A DNA stretch of 64,000 nt from Micrococcaceae bacterium Sec5.8 (GCA_039636775.1 CP143429.1:2356001-2420000); one strand, 5' to 3'. Positions 30,618 to 39,109 are shown, counted from the first letter of the stretch. Made by a program: numbers and translations. Notes: generated from the letters alone by a model not told the origin.

Positions 30618-30659
30618 CCCCGCATAGTCCCGCCGGTAATCCGGCGGGACTATGCGGGG
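30618..30659. terminator. perfect 19-bp bidirectional hairpin between cysE and SDR
   Basis: CCCCGCATAGTCCCGCCGG and its exact complement are separated by TAAT. It begins at the base after the cysE stop and contains the stop codon of the convergent SDR gene, which must therefore fold in both transcripts. Confidence 0.85.
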
Positions 30660-31483
30660 AAACGCTTGTAAATGTTCCAGATCACGACGTCGAATGCCCG
30701 GTCCGGCAGGAGGCGGCGCAGCAGCAGGATGGCCCGCGCGCCCTTGCCGACCGGATAGCGGGTTTTCGGCTTCGGCGACGTCGCAGCGTGGACGATCGCA
30801 TCGGCGATCACCGCCGGCGGTGTGGACATGCTGGACCCGACCGTGGAAGCCAGCGCCGCCGCCACCACTTTGGCCTGGTCCATATAGGGGCCCCGGCCGG
30901 AGGTAGCCAGGAGGCTGTCCCCGGAGATGGTTCCCCACTCCGATTCGGTTCCCGAGGGCTCGATGATGGACACGCCAATGCCGTGCGGCTTCAGCTCAAT
31001 CCGCAACGAATCACTCAGCCCCTCAACGGCGAACTTGGTGGCGTGGTACCAGCCTCCCAGCGGCTCATACATCTTTCCGCCGATCGAGGACACATTGATG
31101 ATCCTTCCCCGCCCGGCGGCGCGCATCCCCGGGAGCACCAGCTGGGTCATCCGCGCCAGCCCGAACACGTTGACGTCGAACTGCCGCCGCCCCTCGGCGA
31201 GCTCCACCTCCTCAAGCGAGCCGTAGGAGCCGTAACCGGCATTGTTCACCAGGACATCAACCCGCCCGTGGGCGGCAATCACCTGCCCGACGGCGGCACT
31301 CATCGAATCCTCGTCGGTCACGTCGAGCGCCACAATGTTCACGCCGTGGGCCTTGAGCGGTTCCATCTTCTCCACCCGGCGCGCCCCGGCATAGACGATA
31401 AACCCGCGGGCCGCCAGCTTCCAGGCGGCTTCATATCCGATTCCGGTGGAGGCACCGGTAACTAGGGCTACGGGCTGGGTCAT
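30650..31483 (-). CDS. short-chain dehydrogenase/reductase
   Basis: Rossmann-fold NAD(P)-dependent oxidoreductase of unknown substrate. Motifs: TGASTGIGYEAAWKLAARGF (cofactor), NNAGYGSYGSLEEVE, IINVSSIGGK (Ser), and YHATKFAVEGLSDSL (Tyr-x-x-x-Lys). Asp in LDVTD and the Arg following the first strand (AGARRVEKME) suggest NADP preference. 277 residues. The ATG at 31483 is placed 8 bases after AGGAG; a GTG three codons earlier overlaps it. Its stop codon lies inside the hairpin shared with cysE. Confidence 0.88.
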   Translation of the reverse strand: MTQPVALVTGASTGIGYEAAWKLAARGFIVYAGARRVEKMEPLKAHGVNIVALDVTDEDSMSAAVGQVIAAHGRVDVLVNNAGYGSYGSLEEVELAEGRRQFDVNVFGLARMTQLVLPGMRAAGRGRIINVSSIGGKMYEPLGGWYHATKFAVEGLSDSLRIELKPHGIGVSIIEPSGTESEWGTISGDSLLATSGRGPYMDQAKVVAAALASTVGSSMSTPPAVIADAIVHAATSPKPKTRYPVGKGARAILLLRRLLPDRAFDVVIWNIYKRFPA

Positions 31484-31566
31484 CTGCTGCACTCCTGGGA
31501 CGCTGGCGGGATGTCGACGGTGACGGACATTGCGTGCCTGCCGGAGGGGCCTCCGGGAAACACGAA

Positions 31567-31602
31567 CGGCCGGTGCTCCCAGCGTAATGGGAGCACCGGC
31601 CG
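31567..31602 (-). terminator. hairpin after gnd
   Basis: CGGCCGGTGCTCCCA and TGGGAGCACCGGCCG form a perfect 15-bp stem 19 bases after the gnd stop codon, without a long T-run. Confidence 0.65.
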
Positions 31603-31620
31603 CAGGCGGCAGACGGGAAG

Positions 31621-33057
31621 CTAGTGGGTGTCTACTGCTTCGATTTCAGTCTTGTCCTCGCCCCAAAGGGTGTGGAAGGTGCCCTCGGCATCGACGCGGC
31701 CGTAGGTGTGCGCGCCAAAGAGGTCACGCTGGCCCTGGATCACCGCGGCCGGGAGGCGCTTGCGGCGCAGGCCGTCGTAGTAAGCCAGCGAGGACGAGAA
31801 CACCGGCACCGGGATACCGAGCTGCACGGCGGTGGAGACCACCCTGCGCCAAGCCGGAAGGACCTCAGCAATCGCCTGGGTGAACGCCGGTGCGAACAGC
31901 AGGTTGGCCGGTTTTTCCTCGGCTGCGTAGGCCTTGGTGATTTCCTTGAGCAGTTCGGCACGGATGATGCAGCCCCCGCGCCACAGGGAAGCAATCTCGT
32001 CCAGCTTCAAGTCCCAGCCGTATTCCTTGGCCGCGGAGGTGAGCATGTCCAGTCCCTGGGCGTAGGAAACCAGCTTGGACGCGTAGAGCGCCTGCCGGAC
32101 GTCCTCGACGAAACTGTCCGGGACCTCGACGTCGGCCTCGCCGCCGGCGAGCAGCTCCTGGGCCAGCTTGCGCTGTTCTGTCTGGGAGGACAGCGCCCGG
32201 GCGAAGACCGATTCGGCGATCCCCGACGTCGGGGACCCCAGTTCAAGCGCGGAGATGACCGTCCAGCGGCCGGTGCCCTTCTGGCCGGCCGCGTCCACGA
32301 CGACATCGACGAACGGCTTGCCGGTCTTGGCGTCCACGTGGCCCAGGACCTCGGCGGAGATTTCGATCAGGAAGGAGGCGAGCTCGCCCTTGTTCCATTC
32401 GGCGAAGATCTTGGACTGCTCGGCGGGTTCGAGGCCAGCGCCGGAGCGCAGCAGGTCGAACGCCTCACCGATGACCTGCATGTCGGCGTATTCGATGCCG
32501 TTGTGGACCATTTTGACGAAGTGGCCTGCGCCGTCGGTGCCGATCCAGGCGCAGCACGGTTTGCCGTCGACGTGGGCGGAGATCTTTTCCAGCAGCGGGC
32601 CAAGGGCCGTGTAGGACTCCTTCGAGCCACCAGGCATGATCGAGGGGCCGTTGAGGGCACCCTCCTCGCCGCCGGAGACGCCGATCCCGACGAAGTGCAG
32701 GTCCTTCTGGGCAAGGGCTGCCTCGCGGCGGCGGGTGTCCTCATAGTGGGAGTTGCCGGCGTCAATGATGATGTCGCCCGGCTCAAGGAGCGGCTCGAGC
32801 TGTTCGATCACGGAGTCCACCGGTTTCCCGGCCTTGACCATGATGAGGACGCGGCGGGGCTTCTCCAGCGAGTCGACGAGCTCCTGCAGGGTCTCGGTAC
32901 GGATGAAGTCGCCGTCCTGGCCGTGCTTGGCCAGCAGTGCGTCGGTCTTCTCGACGGACCGGTTGTGGAGGGCAACGGTGAACCCGTTCCGGGCCAGGTT
33001 GCGGGCGAGGTTGGCCCCCATCACCGCAAGGCCGGTGACACCGATGTGTGCTGACAT
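31621..33057 (-). CDS. gnd: 6-phosphogluconate dehydrogenase (decarboxylating)
   Basis: Converts 6-phosphogluconate to ribulose 5-phosphate and CO2 with NADP, in the pentose phosphate pathway. Motifs: GVTGLAVMGANLARNLARNG and HNRSVEKTD (NADP fold), IDAGNSHYEDTRRRE, FVGIGVSGGEEGALNGPSIM (substrate loop), HFVKMVHNGIEYADMQVIGEA with the catalytic Lys and Glu, and the C-terminal FGAHTYGRVDAEGTFHTLWG. 478 residues equals the long dimeric form (E. coli type). GGAG precedes the ATG. Divergent from a FadR/GntR-type regulator, which is likely its regulator, as with GntR of related gluconate operons. Confidence 0.96.
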   Translation of the reverse strand: MSAHIGVTGLAVMGANLARNLARNGFTVALHNRSVEKTDALLAKHGQDGDFIRTETLQELVDSLEKPRRVLIMVKAGKPVDSVIEQLEPLLEPGDIIIDAGNSHYEDTRRREAALAQKDLHFVGIGVSGGEEGALNGPSIMPGGSKESYTALGPLLEKISAHVDGKPCCAWIGTDGAGHFVKMVHNGIEYADMQVIGEAFDLLRSGAGLEPAEQSKIFAEWNKGELASFLIEISAEVLGHVDAKTGKPFVDVVVDAAGQKGTGRWTVISALELGSPTSGIAESVFARALSSQTEQRKLAQELLAGGEADVEVPDSFVEDVRQALYASKLVSYAQGLDMLTSAAKEYGWDLKLDEIASLWRGGCIIRAELLKEITKAYAAEEKPANLLFAPAFTQAIAEVLPAWRRVVSTAVQLGIPVPVFSSSLAYYDGLRRKRLPAAVIQGQRDLFGAHTYGRVDAEGTFHTLWGEDKTEIEAVDTH

Positions 33058-33282
33058 TAAAACTCCAATTCATTTCTGTGCAACAAGTGCAGGCTGTCCC
33101 GCACGCGGGCGGAACCTTCGTGGAAAGATCAGTGGCCGTCCATAAACCATATGTATTTCCGGCGGCTGCGGGAAAGCGCCGCCCACGTGGCGGAATAATG
33201 GCACGTCACACACAGTCTATGATTTCCCGCGCCTTCTCCGCCGGTCCAGCAGGAACTCCGGCTGCAATAGCCTCCGTGACAC

Positions 33283-33288
33283 TATGCT
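33283..33288 (+). promoter_or_regulatory. -10 box TATGCT of the GntR-family regulator, leaderless
   Basis: TATGCT ends 7 bases before the ATG at 33296, which is therefore preferred over the ATG at 33284 that lies within the box. Confidence 0.5.
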
Positions 33289-33295
33289 TACGACT

Positions 33296-34024
33296 ATGTC
33301 AACCAGCCTCCACCACCGCGCGATTGAGCACCTCGGCACCCGGATTGTCGGGGGTGAGCTTCCGGCCGGCCACATCATGCTGGCCGAGCACCTCGAGGGT
33401 GAACTCAAGGTGTCCCGGTCGGTGGTCCGAGAGGCGGTCCGCGTCCTTCAGTCGCTGGGCCTTGTCGAAACCACCAAACGCGTGGGGATCCGGGTGCTGC
33501 CGGCCAACCGCTGGAACCCCTTCGACCCGCAAGTTATTCGGTGGCGCCTCGCCGGCGAGGGCCGCGGAGCGCAGCTGCGCTCCCTCGCAGAGCTGCGCAC
33601 CGCCGTCGAACCCGTGGCCGCCGAGCTTGCCGCTGCCAACGCCCCGGCGGAGCTCCGCCGGGAACTCGTGGAAGTTTCGCACGCCATGCGCGACGCCGGC
33701 CGCGCGGGGGACGTGCCCCGGTTCCTGGAGCTCGATATTCACTTCCATTCCCTGCTGTTGACGGGCTCCGGAAACGAGATGTTTGCGAACATGGTGGGCC
33801 AGGTGGCGGAGACCTTGACCGGACGCACGGTGCACGGCTTGATGCCGGACCACCCCCGCGACACGGCGCTGCAGTGGCATGTGGACGTTGCCGAAGCCAT
33901 TGCCGCCGGGAACCCGGCGGCAGCCCGTGAGGCTTCTGACCGGATCATGCGCGAGACCATTTCGGAGATGGAACCCGGGTGGAAGAACCAGCCCCGGATG
34001 TTCGTACCCCTGAAGCGGCCGTAG
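33296..34024 (+). CDS. FadR-subfamily GntR transcriptional regulator (gluconate regulator-like)
   Basis: The N-terminal winged helix-turn-helix has LGTRIVGGELPAGHIMLAEHLEGELKVSRSVVREAVRVLQSLGLV, with the GntR family pattern. The C-terminal FCD effector domain has ELRTAVEPVAAELAAANA, DVPRFLELDIHFHSLLLTGSGN (metal-ligand Asp and His), and HVDVAEAIAAGNPAAAREASDRIM (His). The three His and one Asp metal ligands indicate a FadR-type domain that binds a sugar acid. Being divergent from gnd, it probably represses gnd and other gluconate genes and responds to gluconate or 6-phosphogluconate; this is inference from position. 242 residues from the ATG at 33296. Confidence 0.88.
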   Translation: MSTSLHHRAIEHLGTRIVGGELPAGHIMLAEHLEGELKVSRSVVREAVRVLQSLGLVETTKRVGIRVLPANRWNPFDPQVIRWRLAGEGRGAQLRSLAELRTAVEPVAAELAAANAPAELRRELVEVSHAMRDAGRAGDVPRFLELDIHFHSLLLTGSGNEMFANMVGQVAETLTGRTVHGLMPDHPRDTALQWHVDVAEAIAAGNPAAAREASDRIMRETISEMEPGWKNQPRMFVPLKRP

Positions 34025-34091
34025 CCACAAAGTGCAGGACGTGGGGTTCCACGCCGGCGGGGACGCCACATTGGCCGGGGTTCTAAGTCAA

Positions 34092-34097
34092 TAGGAT
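34092..34097 (+). promoter_or_regulatory. -10 box TAGGAT of the hydroxyacid dehydrogenase gene, leaderless
   Basis: TAGGAT ends 6 bases before the ATG at 34104. Confidence 0.5.
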
Positions 34098-34103
34098 GGT
34101 CCC

Positions 34104-35159
34104 ATGACCGAAGTTGAGACCGTCGTTGCCATCGCCGTTCCCCTGGAAGCAGAACATGTGGAACGGATCCGTGCCGTCGACGCGTCCGTGACCGTGCTGT
34201 ATGAGCCCGAACTGCTCCCGCCCGAGCGATACCCGGCCGACCATCTTGGGGATCCTGCCTTCCGGCGCACCCCGGAGCAGGAGGAACGGTACTGGCAGCT
34301 GTTGAACCGGGCGCAGGTGCTGTATGGCTTCCCCAACGACAGCCCGGAGGGCCTGGCCCGGATTGCTGCCAGCAACCCTCATCTGCAATGGATCCAGGCC
34401 ATGGCGGCCGGTGCCGGCGGCGCGGTCAAGGCTTCGGGGCTGGACAAGGAGTCCCTCAGGAAACTGAGAATCACCACCTCGGCGGGCGTGCACGCGCTGC
34501 CCTTGGCGGAATTCTCCGCGCTGGGTATCCTCAACGGCTTCAAACGCACCGCGGACCTCGCCCGGGACCAGGCTGATAAATTCTGGCCGGAGGTGCGCAC
34601 CCCCACCCGGCTGGTCAGTGGCTCACATCTTGTCATCACCGGCCTCGGTGAGATCGGGCTGGAGACGGCCCGGATCGCGCGTGCTCTGGGCATGAGCGTG
34701 AGCGGCACCAAACGCACCGTGGAGGCGCTCGACGGAATCGCGGAGGTAACTGACAACGAGGGCCTTGCCGGGCTGCTGCCGGCCGCCGACGCCGTCGTCA
34801 ACACGCTGCCGGGTACTGCCAGCACCGGGAGGCTGTTCGACCGGAAGATTTTCAGTGCCATGAAGCCGGGCACCGTGTTCATCAACGTGGGCCGCGGCAG
34901 CGTGGTGGATGAAGACGCCCTGCTGGAAGCACTCGACTCCGGCCAGGTCTCGTACGCGTGCCTGGACGTGTTCGCGGTGGAACCGCTTCCGGCGGACAGC
35001 CCGCTGTGGAGCCACCCCAACGTGCTGGTCTCCCCACACAGCTCTGCTCTCAGCGCTGCAGAAAACGGGCTCATTACGGACCGCTTCTGCACCAATCTGC
35101 GGATCTTCCTCGACGGCGGCGACCTCCCCCACCTGGTGGATCCCGTCCACTTTTACTAG
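34104..35159 (+). CDS. D-2-hydroxyacid dehydrogenase family protein
   Basis: NAD-dependent oxidoreductase of the D-isomer-specific 2-hydroxyacid group; the substrate is not certain. The cofactor site is LVITGLGEIGLETARIARALGM. Family signature NVGRGSVVDEDALLEAL contains the catalytic Arg. LDVFAVEPLPADSPLWSHPNVLVSPHSSALS carries the Glu and the catalytic His (SPHSSAL). The cofactor strand ends with GTKRT rather than an acidic residue, which suggests NADP use. 351 residues. A 40-residue insertion near the N-terminus (ELLPPERYPADHLG) marks the glyoxylate/hydroxypyruvate-like branch. Closed by two tandem terminators. Confidence 0.88.
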   Translation: MTEVETVVAIAVPLEAEHVERIRAVDASVTVLYEPELLPPERYPADHLGDPAFRRTPEQEERYWQLLNRAQVLYGFPNDSPEGLARIAASNPHLQWIQAMAAGAGGAVKASGLDKESLRKLRITTSAGVHALPLAEFSALGILNGFKRTADLARDQADKFWPEVRTPTRLVSGSHLVITGLGEIGLETARIARALGMSVSGTKRTVEALDGIAEVTDNEGLAGLLPAADAVVNTLPGTASTGRLFDRKIFSAMKPGTVFINVGRGSVVDEDALLEALDSGQVSYACLDVFAVEPLPADSPLWSHPNVLVSPHSSALSAAENGLITDRFCTNLRIFLDGGDLPHLVDPVHFY

Positions 35160-35278
35160 GCGCTGCGGGTATTAAGCGGGCCGACGCCGGGAGGGCCCGT
35201 CCCAGCGGCCCGCTCGGCTGCGTCTCGTCCCACATGCTGTCATCATTTAGGCCATCGAATGGGCATTTTCACCGGGCG

Positions 35279-35303
35279 ACCTGGGCACCCAGGTGTTTTT
35301 TAT
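35279..35303 (+). terminator. intrinsic terminator 1 after the hydroxyacid dehydrogenase
   Basis: ACCTGGG and CCCAGGT around CA, followed by G and T6. Confidence 0.75.
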
Positions 35304-35331
35304 TTTCTACTGTTCACGGTATATTCATTAC

Positions 35332-35379
35332 AAGCCTTCCACCGCGGCATCCCCCAATAGTCGCGGTGGAAGGCTTTTC
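35332..35379. terminator. intrinsic terminator 2
   Basis: AAGCCTTCCACCGCG pairs with CGCGGTGGAAGGCTT, followed by TT. It also lies downstream of the convergent small gene at 35457-35747 and could serve both strands. Confidence 0.8.
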
Positions 35380-35456
35380 CATTGCCCGGCGCCTATGCCC
35401 GCCTTTACAGGATTGGCCCGCTGCAGCGCAGTCAGCCAGCGGCCCCGACCCCGCGT

Positions 35457-35747
35457 CTATGCCACGTCCGCAATGGCCTCCCGGAGCCGCCAGCCGCCGC
35501 CCAGGCCATCCCGGATTATTTCCATGGTGGTAAGCGCGGAGCCTGCGTTCCGGCCAAGGCGCACCTGGACCTGCCACACCTCGACATCGACCCGGCTCAG
35601 TCCTTTGGGCATCCGCCGCTCCGCCTCCCACCAACTCACCCGCTCGAACCAGCGGACCGGCTCAGCGCCAACAATCCATTCGCGGCCGCCTCGCAGCACT
35701 GCCTTGGGCCGGCCGTCCGGGCCCGATTTCACCATCACGTGTTCCAT
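35457..35747 (-). CDS. small conserved protein, DUF6504-like
   Basis: 96 residues from the ATG at 35747 (MEHVMVKSGPDGRPKAVL). Further segments are GGREWIVGAEPVRWFERVSWW and VDVEVWQVQVRLGRNAG; the strand-rich pattern WxVGxxxVRWFExxxWWE recalls DUF6504, a small actinobacterial family often encoded beside the translesion polymerase genes, which are not present here. TATCGT lies 7 bases before this ATG, so the leaderless start is preferred over a TTG ten codons upstream. The function is unknown. Confidence 0.6.
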   Translation of the reverse strand: MEHVMVKSGPDGRPKAVLRGGREWIVGAEPVRWFERVSWWEAERRMPKGLSRVDVEVWQVQVRLGRNAGSALTTMEIIRDGLGGGWRLREAIADVA

Positions 35748-35828
35748 GCATGTCACGATAGGGCGGGGCTGCGACAATTATCCGTGCGCATCTCCTGGCC
35801 GGGATACAAGCAGTCTGACGGGCCGGGA

Positions 35829-37349
35829 TCAGCCGACCACCGAGTAAGCGGAATGCCGGAAATAGTGGTTACGCCGTGGTTCACGGCGGGGATCCACGTG
35901 GGGCGGCGGAATGAACCATGGGATGCCGGCGCTGACCTGGATGGTCCATTTTTCCTTGTGCACCAGGTGGTGGTGATGTGAACAGAGAAGGGTGCCATTT
36001 TCTGTGCCTGATGTCCCGCCCCGCGACCAATAGGTAATGTGGTGGGCTTCGCACCATGACGCCGGAATGGTGCAACCCGGAAAGGCGCAGCCCAGGTCCC
36101 GTGCGGTGATGGCTTTGCGAACGTGGGGCGGAAAGACCCTCGAGGCCCTGCCGACGTCCAATATCCTGCTTTTTCCCCCCAGCACCACCGGGATGATGTC
36201 GGCGTCGCAGGCGATCTTCCGAACGGTCGATGCGGTGACCGGCCCGGTGAACAGGAAGCTTCCCCCGGTACTGGCAGTGCGGCCTTCCAGTTCGTCGAGC
36301 AGGTCCCGGTAGGCGATGGTGACCATCACCTGCGGCCGGAGCCCACCTGCGGAAGGCAGAGTTCCGGACGCCAGGGCCACTGAACAGGCGCCCACGAGGC
36401 CGTCGAGATGCTTTTGCGGCCGGGATCGGCGGTCCAGGCCGTACTCTGCCGCTTCCTGGCCGGTTCCGCCGAGCGGGCCGGACTGGGTGCGCGGATTCGT
36501 GGCGGTGTTCATGACCGTCAGCAACTGCTCGAACTGCTCTGCGGTGGCGAAGATTTCGACATGCTGCAGCCCAAAACGCGGCCGGCGCACGAAGGCTCCC
36601 TGAACCTGCCGCAACACTTCCTCGGCAGGCTCCGCGCCGTCCTGATCCAGGGCGTCAGCCCACCGACGGGCTACCCGAATGAGAAAGTCGGAGTCATGCT
36701 CGATCGCCGTCCGGGTCAGGGCGTGTTCCATGCGCTGGACGGCTTCAGCGGTGCACCGGTGCCTGACCCGATCCAATGCGCTGGTGACGAGACTTGCCGA
36801 ATGCGAGGCGATGGAGCCGGCCGCCACTGCCGCGCCCAGTTCCCCATGACGGGGCGGCACCGGCTGCCCGGTGATGCCGGCCTGCGGCAGGATGCTCGCG
36901 CCCAGGCACAATCGGCGTCGGACTTCCGCGGCGCTGACTCTCAAGCTGGCCCGCAGGAACTCGGTGGAATTGCGGTAGCCATCGTCCGCCGGTTGCGCCG
37001 CCGGGCCGCGGGCGGCTTCTTCTGCAGACCAGCCAGTGGCCCACGAGGTCACCGCCGAACCCCCCGCAGCTGTTTCCTTTCGGGCGCGGTCCACAGCGCC
37101 TGCCGCGATGACCTGAAAGTATTCCACCACCCGGGAGATGTCCTCAACGAGGCGTGCCAAGTCGGCAGCCCCGGCGAACCCCAGCAACGCGGCGTCTCCC
37201 GCCGCCGTCGAACTCATCGACTGAAGGAGCGTCAGAACATGGTCCAGGTCCAGCCCGGTCTGCTGGCCGGCGGTCTCGACAGTTTCCCGGAAGGGAAGGA
37301 AATCCTCGGTGGTCTCCATAAACTCAATGCTGCCACCGGGGTGTGACAT
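35829..37349 (-). CDS. DUF222 and HNH endonuclease domain protein
   Basis: A large actinobacterial family (the 13E12-like group), often in several copies per genome. An N-terminal DUF222 domain of about 350 residues (RVVEYFQVIAAGAVDRAR, AEVRRRLCLGASILPQ) is followed by a C-terminal HNH nuclease: AITARDLGCAFPGCTIPASW, then CEAHHITYWSRGGTSGTENG and LLCSHHHHLVHKEKW. The Cys pairs (GCAFPGC, LC) and the AHHI and HHHHLVH His are the metal and catalytic residues. The role is unknown. The ATG at 37349 or at 37319 both lack a strong ribosome site. Confidence 0.85.
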   Translation of the reverse strand: MSHPGGSIEFMETTEDFLPFRETVETAGQQTGLDLDHVLTLLQSMSSTAAGDAALLGFAGAADLARLVEDISRVVEYFQVIAAGAVDRARKETAAGGSAVTSWATGWSAEEAARGPAAQPADDGYRNSTEFLRASLRVSAAEVRRRLCLGASILPQAGITGQPVPPRHGELGAAVAAGSIASHSASLVTSALDRVRHRCTAEAVQRMEHALTRTAIEHDSDFLIRVARRWADALDQDGAEPAEEVLRQVQGAFVRRPRFGLQHVEIFATAEQFEQLLTVMNTATNPRTQSGPLGGTGQEAAEYGLDRRSRPQKHLDGLVGACSVALASGTLPSAGGLRPQVMVTIAYRDLLDELEGRTASTGGSFLFTGPVTASTVRKIACDADIIPVVLGGKSRILDVGRASRVFPPHVRKAITARDLGCAFPGCTIPASWCEAHHITYWSRGGTSGTENGTLLCSHHHHLVHKEKWTIQVSAGIPWFIPPPHVDPRREPRRNHYFRHSAYSVVG

Positions 37350-37475
37350 AAAAGGCCGGCACCGAACGCCGATCACTCAGTCCAGATGGCTGACCCCTGT
37401 GTTGGAACGGTCGTGGGCCAAGGGATGGTTGCAATCTCCCACGGGTGGTGGCAGCGCCCACAGTCGGTGAGGGCT

Positions 37476-37934
37476 CTACATCCCTGTGCGCCGCGATACC
37501 TCGTCTGCGACGGTCAGGAGGGCCGCTTCGAACGCTGCCAGTTCCTTCTTGGAGAGGCCCGTGGTGGATAAAGCGATCATGGTATTGAACTGGGTGTGAA
37601 TGTCCGCCACCACCGAGTGTCCGCTATCGGTCAGCTCCAGGCACAAGCTCCGGCGGTCGTTGGGATGAGCAAGCCGTTCAAGCCACCCCAGATTTACCAG
37701 CCGGGTTGAGATCGCCGTAATGGCGCCGGTCGTCAGTTCCATGTGTTCCGCAAGTTGCTTCGGTGTCACGCTGGCCTGCTCGGCAATCCAGAACAGAGCC
37801 CGCAGTTCACTGGGCGACAGGCCGTAGTCGGTGGCGATTTTCTCGCGGTTGCGTTCCAGTGCTCGGACGAATCTGACGGCTGCATAGGGAAAGCCCGCGA
37901 GGGCGTGCGTCGTGCGCGGTGTTTCCCGTCCCAT
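37476..37934 (-). CDS. MarR-family transcriptional regulator
   Basis: Winged-helix repressor, about 152 residues. Winged helix: GLSPSELRALFWIAEQASVTP, KQLAEHMELTTGAITAISTRLVNLGWLERL (recognition helix), and the wing HPNDRRSLCLELTD, which is the MarR DxRxxxxxLT signature. C-terminal dimer helix LSKKELAAFEAALLTVADEV. AGGAGG lies close before the ATG at 37934. Divergent from the rhodopsin gene, with an inverted repeat in the shared promoter region. It is therefore the likely regulator of the rhodopsin; what it senses is unknown. Confidence 0.88.
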   Translation of the reverse strand: MGRETPRTTHALAGFPYAAVRFVRALERNREKIATDYGLSPSELRALFWIAEQASVTPKQLAEHMELTTGAITAISTRLVNLGWLERLAHPNDRRSLCLELTDSGHSVVADIHTQFNTMIALSTTGLSKKELAAFEAALLTVADEVSRRTGM

Positions 37935-37993
37935 CACCCCTCCTGATCGAGGCCTCTATGCCTCGGTTGTTCTGCCTGGTTTCTTGGTGGACA

Positions 37994-38019
37994 AAGTTAC
38001 ATAAGTGACCTAGTAACTT
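37994..38019. promoter_or_regulatory. inverted repeat, candidate MarR operator
   Basis: AAGTTAC and GTAACTT are spaced by 12 bases, between the divergent MarR and rhodopsin genes and just upstream of the rhodopsin -10. An overlapping direct-repeat reading (AGTTACATAAGTGAC and AGTAACTTACTGAC) is also possible. Confidence 0.5.
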
Positions 38020-38034
38020 ACTGACTAAGACAAC

Positions 38035-38040
38035 TATAAT
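38035..38040 (+). promoter_or_regulatory. -10 box TATAAT of the rhodopsin gene
   Basis: A consensus TATAAT, 61 bases before the GTG start. The -35 position overlaps the inverted repeat, as expected for a repressor that blocks polymerase. The -35 itself is poor. Confidence 0.55.
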
Positions 38041-38100
38041 TCATAGTACGGCCGGGTTTTCGAAAACCGCGCTCGGACACCACACAACGATGGAGGATCC

Positions 38101-38919
38101 GTGATTACTGACTCTCTAACCAAGGGCCAATACGATACCGTCTACAACTTCCTGTCTCTGGTCATCGCGTCGCAGTTGTTCACGGCACTATTTCTGCTGA
38201 TCGCGTTGCCGCGGATCCTGCCGCGTTACCGGCAAGCGATAACGGTGGCCATCATCGTCTGCGGCATCGCTGCCTACCACTACTTTAGGATCTTTGACTC
38301 CTTCCGGGCGTCGTTCGCGACTGAGGCAGTGGGCGGCGAGGGAGACTATACACAGGCCGTTGGCCAGTCGTTCAACGAGGGATATCGTTACGTCGACTGG
38401 CTGCTGACGGTGCCGCTGCTGCTGTTTGAACTCATTGCCGTGCTCGCGCTCGCGCGATCAGCTCAAAAACGACTCATCCGGCAACTCATCCCGGCTGCCG
38501 CGCTCATGATCATTCTCGGCTACCCGGGGGAAATCAGCGGCGACAACGGCATTCGCGGACTCTTCGGCCTGCTCTCGACCATCCCGTTCGTCTACATCCT
38601 GTACGTCCTGTTCGTGCAACTCACCAAGTCCCTGGGCAATCAGCCCGCAGCGGTGCGGGGCACCCTCAGCCGGCTGCGCTTCCTCCTCCTTGCGAGCTGG
38701 CTTGTCTACCCGATCGCGTATCTGCTCCCATTGCTGAACATTGCGGGCTCGGATGCATGGGTGTTCAAACAGGTTGGCTACTCGGTCGCTGACATTGCGG
38801 CGAAGGCAGTCTATGGGCTCATTATCTTCCATGTTGCCCGGGTGAAGTCCTACGAAGACGACCCGGAGTTTGCGAGGATCGAAATGTCGAAGGAAGATGA
38901 CGTGGCAATCCACAGGTAG
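38101..38919 (+). CDS. microbial rhodopsin, predicted outward proton pump (xanthorhodopsin/proteorhodopsin-like)
   Basis: A seven-helix retinal protein of the inner membrane that would use light to pump protons. Helix C reads YRYVDWLLTVPLLLFE: Arg96, Asp99 (proton acceptor), Thr103 and Glu110 (donor), the DTE pattern of proton pumps. Helix B has His60 (AAYHYFR), which pairs with the acceptor in proteorhodopsin. Helix G has SVADIAAKAVYG with Asp231 and Lys235, the retinal Schiff-base site. Leu107, at the spectral tuning position, predicts green absorption. ILGYPGE in the middle resembles the xanthorhodopsin clade. 272 residues. GGAGG is 6 bases before the GTG. No retinal synthesis gene (blh, crt) is in the window. 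Confidence 0.94.
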   Translation: MITDSLTKGQYDTVYNFLSLVIASQLFTALFLLIALPRILPRYRQAITVAIIVCGIAAYHYFRIFDSFRASFATEAVGGEGDYTQAVGQSFNEGYRYVDWLLTVPLLLFELIAVLALARSAQKRLIRQLIPAAALMIILGYPGEISGDNGIRGLFGLLSTIPFVYILYVLFVQLTKSLGNQPAAVRGTLSRLRFLLLASWLVYPIAYLLPLLNIAGSDAWVFKQVGYSVADIAAKAVYGLIIFHVARVKSYEDDPEFARIEMSKEDDVAIHR

Positions 38920-38984
38920 CCTTCTACGGTCGCTTCGGCCAGCCGCTCCCGAGAACGCCGCGGCCAACCCGGAGGAACACGGCA

Positions 38985-39030
38985 AAAAACCCCGCCAGGC
39001 GGCCGGATGGCTCGCTACTGACGGGGTTTT
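38985..39030 (-). terminator. intrinsic terminator of tRNA-Val, perhaps also of the rhodopsin gene
   Basis: AAAACCCCG and CGGGGTTTT with a 27-base loop. The minus-strand tail is T6, so it fits the minus-strand tRNA; the plus tail is short. Confidence 0.7.
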
Positions 39031-39036
39031 GCTGGG

Positions 39037-39109
39037 TGGGTCCTACCGGGATCGAACCGATGACATCCACGGTGTAAACGTGGCGCTCTACCAGCTGAGC
39101 TAAAGACCC
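39037..39109 (-). tRNA. tRNA-Val (anticodon TAC)
   Basis: On the minus strand: acceptor GGGTCTT/AGGACCC, D arm GCTC/GAGC, anticodon arm CCACG-TTTACAC-CGTGG with TAC, T arm CGGTTCGATCCCG, discriminator A. CCA is not encoded. Confidence 0.96.
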
